Assembly (NCBI GenBank): GCA_905215765.1
Contig: CAJMRP010000095.1
Coordinates: 1 to 7,508, forward strand
DNA from: an uncultured bacterium
GTDB taxonomy: Bacteria; Actinomycetota; Coriobacteriia; Coriobacteriales; Coriobacteriaceae
Reading direction: 5' to 3'
DNA length: 7,508 nucleotides
Shown here: piece after piece, positions 7,149 to 7,508 of the stretch
Numbering within the stretch: the first letter of the stretch is position 1
Layout: each line of letters opens with the position of its first letter
The notes under the pieces: generated by a model
Seen by the model: only the letters and a program-made list of their open reading frames with translations
Told to the model about the DNA's origin: nothing
The model's database searches: none
Program-made: the position numbers and the translations under genes

Positions 7149-7508
7149 ATGTCTTTTGCCATCATAACCGACTCCACGTCGGACATCTCCCCCGCCCGCG
7201 CCCAAGAGCTCGGCATTTACGTGATTCCGCTGCATGTAATTATCGAAGGTGAGGACCTGCTCGACCAGGTGCAGATCACCGCCGAGGAGTACGTCGCCCG
7301 CATGGCAGGCTCCGAGCAGCTACCGCACACCTCGCAGCCGAGCGCCGGTGAGTTCAAGGCGCTCTTTGATCGCGTGCTCGCCGACGGCCACGACAGCGCC
7401 ATCTTTATCTCGCTGTGCAGCGAGTGGTCCGCCTGCTATGCCAACGCCAGCCTGACGGCCGAAACGCACGAGCTCGACGTGCGCTGCATCGACTCGCGCA
7501 CCGGCTCG
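7149..7508 (+). CDS. DegV family protein (fatty-acid-binding), partial: N-terminal 120 residues
   Basis: The frame opens at ATG 7149 and leaves the window at the right edge. Family marks are the N-terminal AIITDSTSDIS (4-14), GIYVIPLHVII (22-32), the ligand-loop TSQPSAGEF (61-69) and VRCIDSRTGS (111-120). DegV/FakB proteins bind a fatty acid between two domains; FakB homologues present it to the kinase FakA for phosphorylation and entry into phospholipid synthesis. Whether this copy is a true FakB cannot be decided from the N-terminal third alone. The segment that usually reads like SSKLSGTYQSA appears here as LCSEWSACYANA (88-99 region), so the second conserved Ser and the Tyr are kept while Gly-Thr become Ala-Cys. 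It is the only plus-strand gene and is divergent from the HAD gene. Confidence 0.9.
   Translation, partial: MSFAIITDSTSDISPARAQELGIYVIPLHVIIEGEDLLDQVQITAEEYVARMAGSEQLPHTSQPSAGEFKALFDRVLADGHDSAIFISLCSEWSACYANASLTAETHELDVRCIDSRTGS

Overview
The window is high-GC (about 60%) chromosomal DNA. Its gene set and style fit an actinobacterial gut anaerobe of the Coriobacteriia, possibly Collinsella-like: a complete pst operon, an Asp-containing Walker A ABC-F protein, a PepV-type M20 dipeptidase and a DegV protein. That placement is inferred from gene content and protein style and was not tested by a search. Every gene except the last one lies on the minus strand.

Layout from left to right. 1-677 (-) is the N-terminal part of an ABC-F ATPase that runs off the left edge. 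678-882 is a short intergenic stretch holding the ABC-F ribosome binding site and a candidate promoter, a REP-like palindrome, and a clear Rho-independent terminator for the pst operon. 883-4543 (-) is pstS-pstC-pstA-pstB, the high-affinity phosphate ABC importer. The genes are tightly packed: pstC and pstA overlap by 8 bases, and pstA and pstB overlap by 4 (ATGA). 4544-4838 is the pstS leader region plus a very long inverted repeat that ends in a T-tract, which serves as the terminator of the next gene. 4839-6275 (-) is an M20/PepV-like metallodipeptidase. 6330-6992 (-) is a HAD-superfamily phosphatase of the phosphoglycolate phosphatase type, 54 bases upstream of the peptidase and probably co-transcribed with it. 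6993-7148 is a divergent promoter region with a perfect 6+6 palindrome. 7149-7508 (+) is the N-terminal part of a DegV-family fatty-acid-binding protein that runs off the right edge.

How the genes work together: PstS, anchored to the membrane exterior as a lipoprotein, captures phosphate and passes it to the PstC/PstA channel, and PstB supplies the energy. No phoU or phoPR/phoB follows pstB; the operon ends in a terminator. The peptidase, the HAD phosphatase and DegV are housekeeping genes with no obvious link to phosphate transport.

I see no undescribed multi-gene system here. The points worth a second look lie in non-coding DNA: the 77-base hairpin at 4740-4816, the REP-like palindrome at 739-771, a phased short repeat in the pstS leader, and the palindrome between the HAD and degV genes. 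A few protein details also merit a look, namely a Tat-type lipoprotein signal on PstS and an altered ligand-loop motif in DegV.
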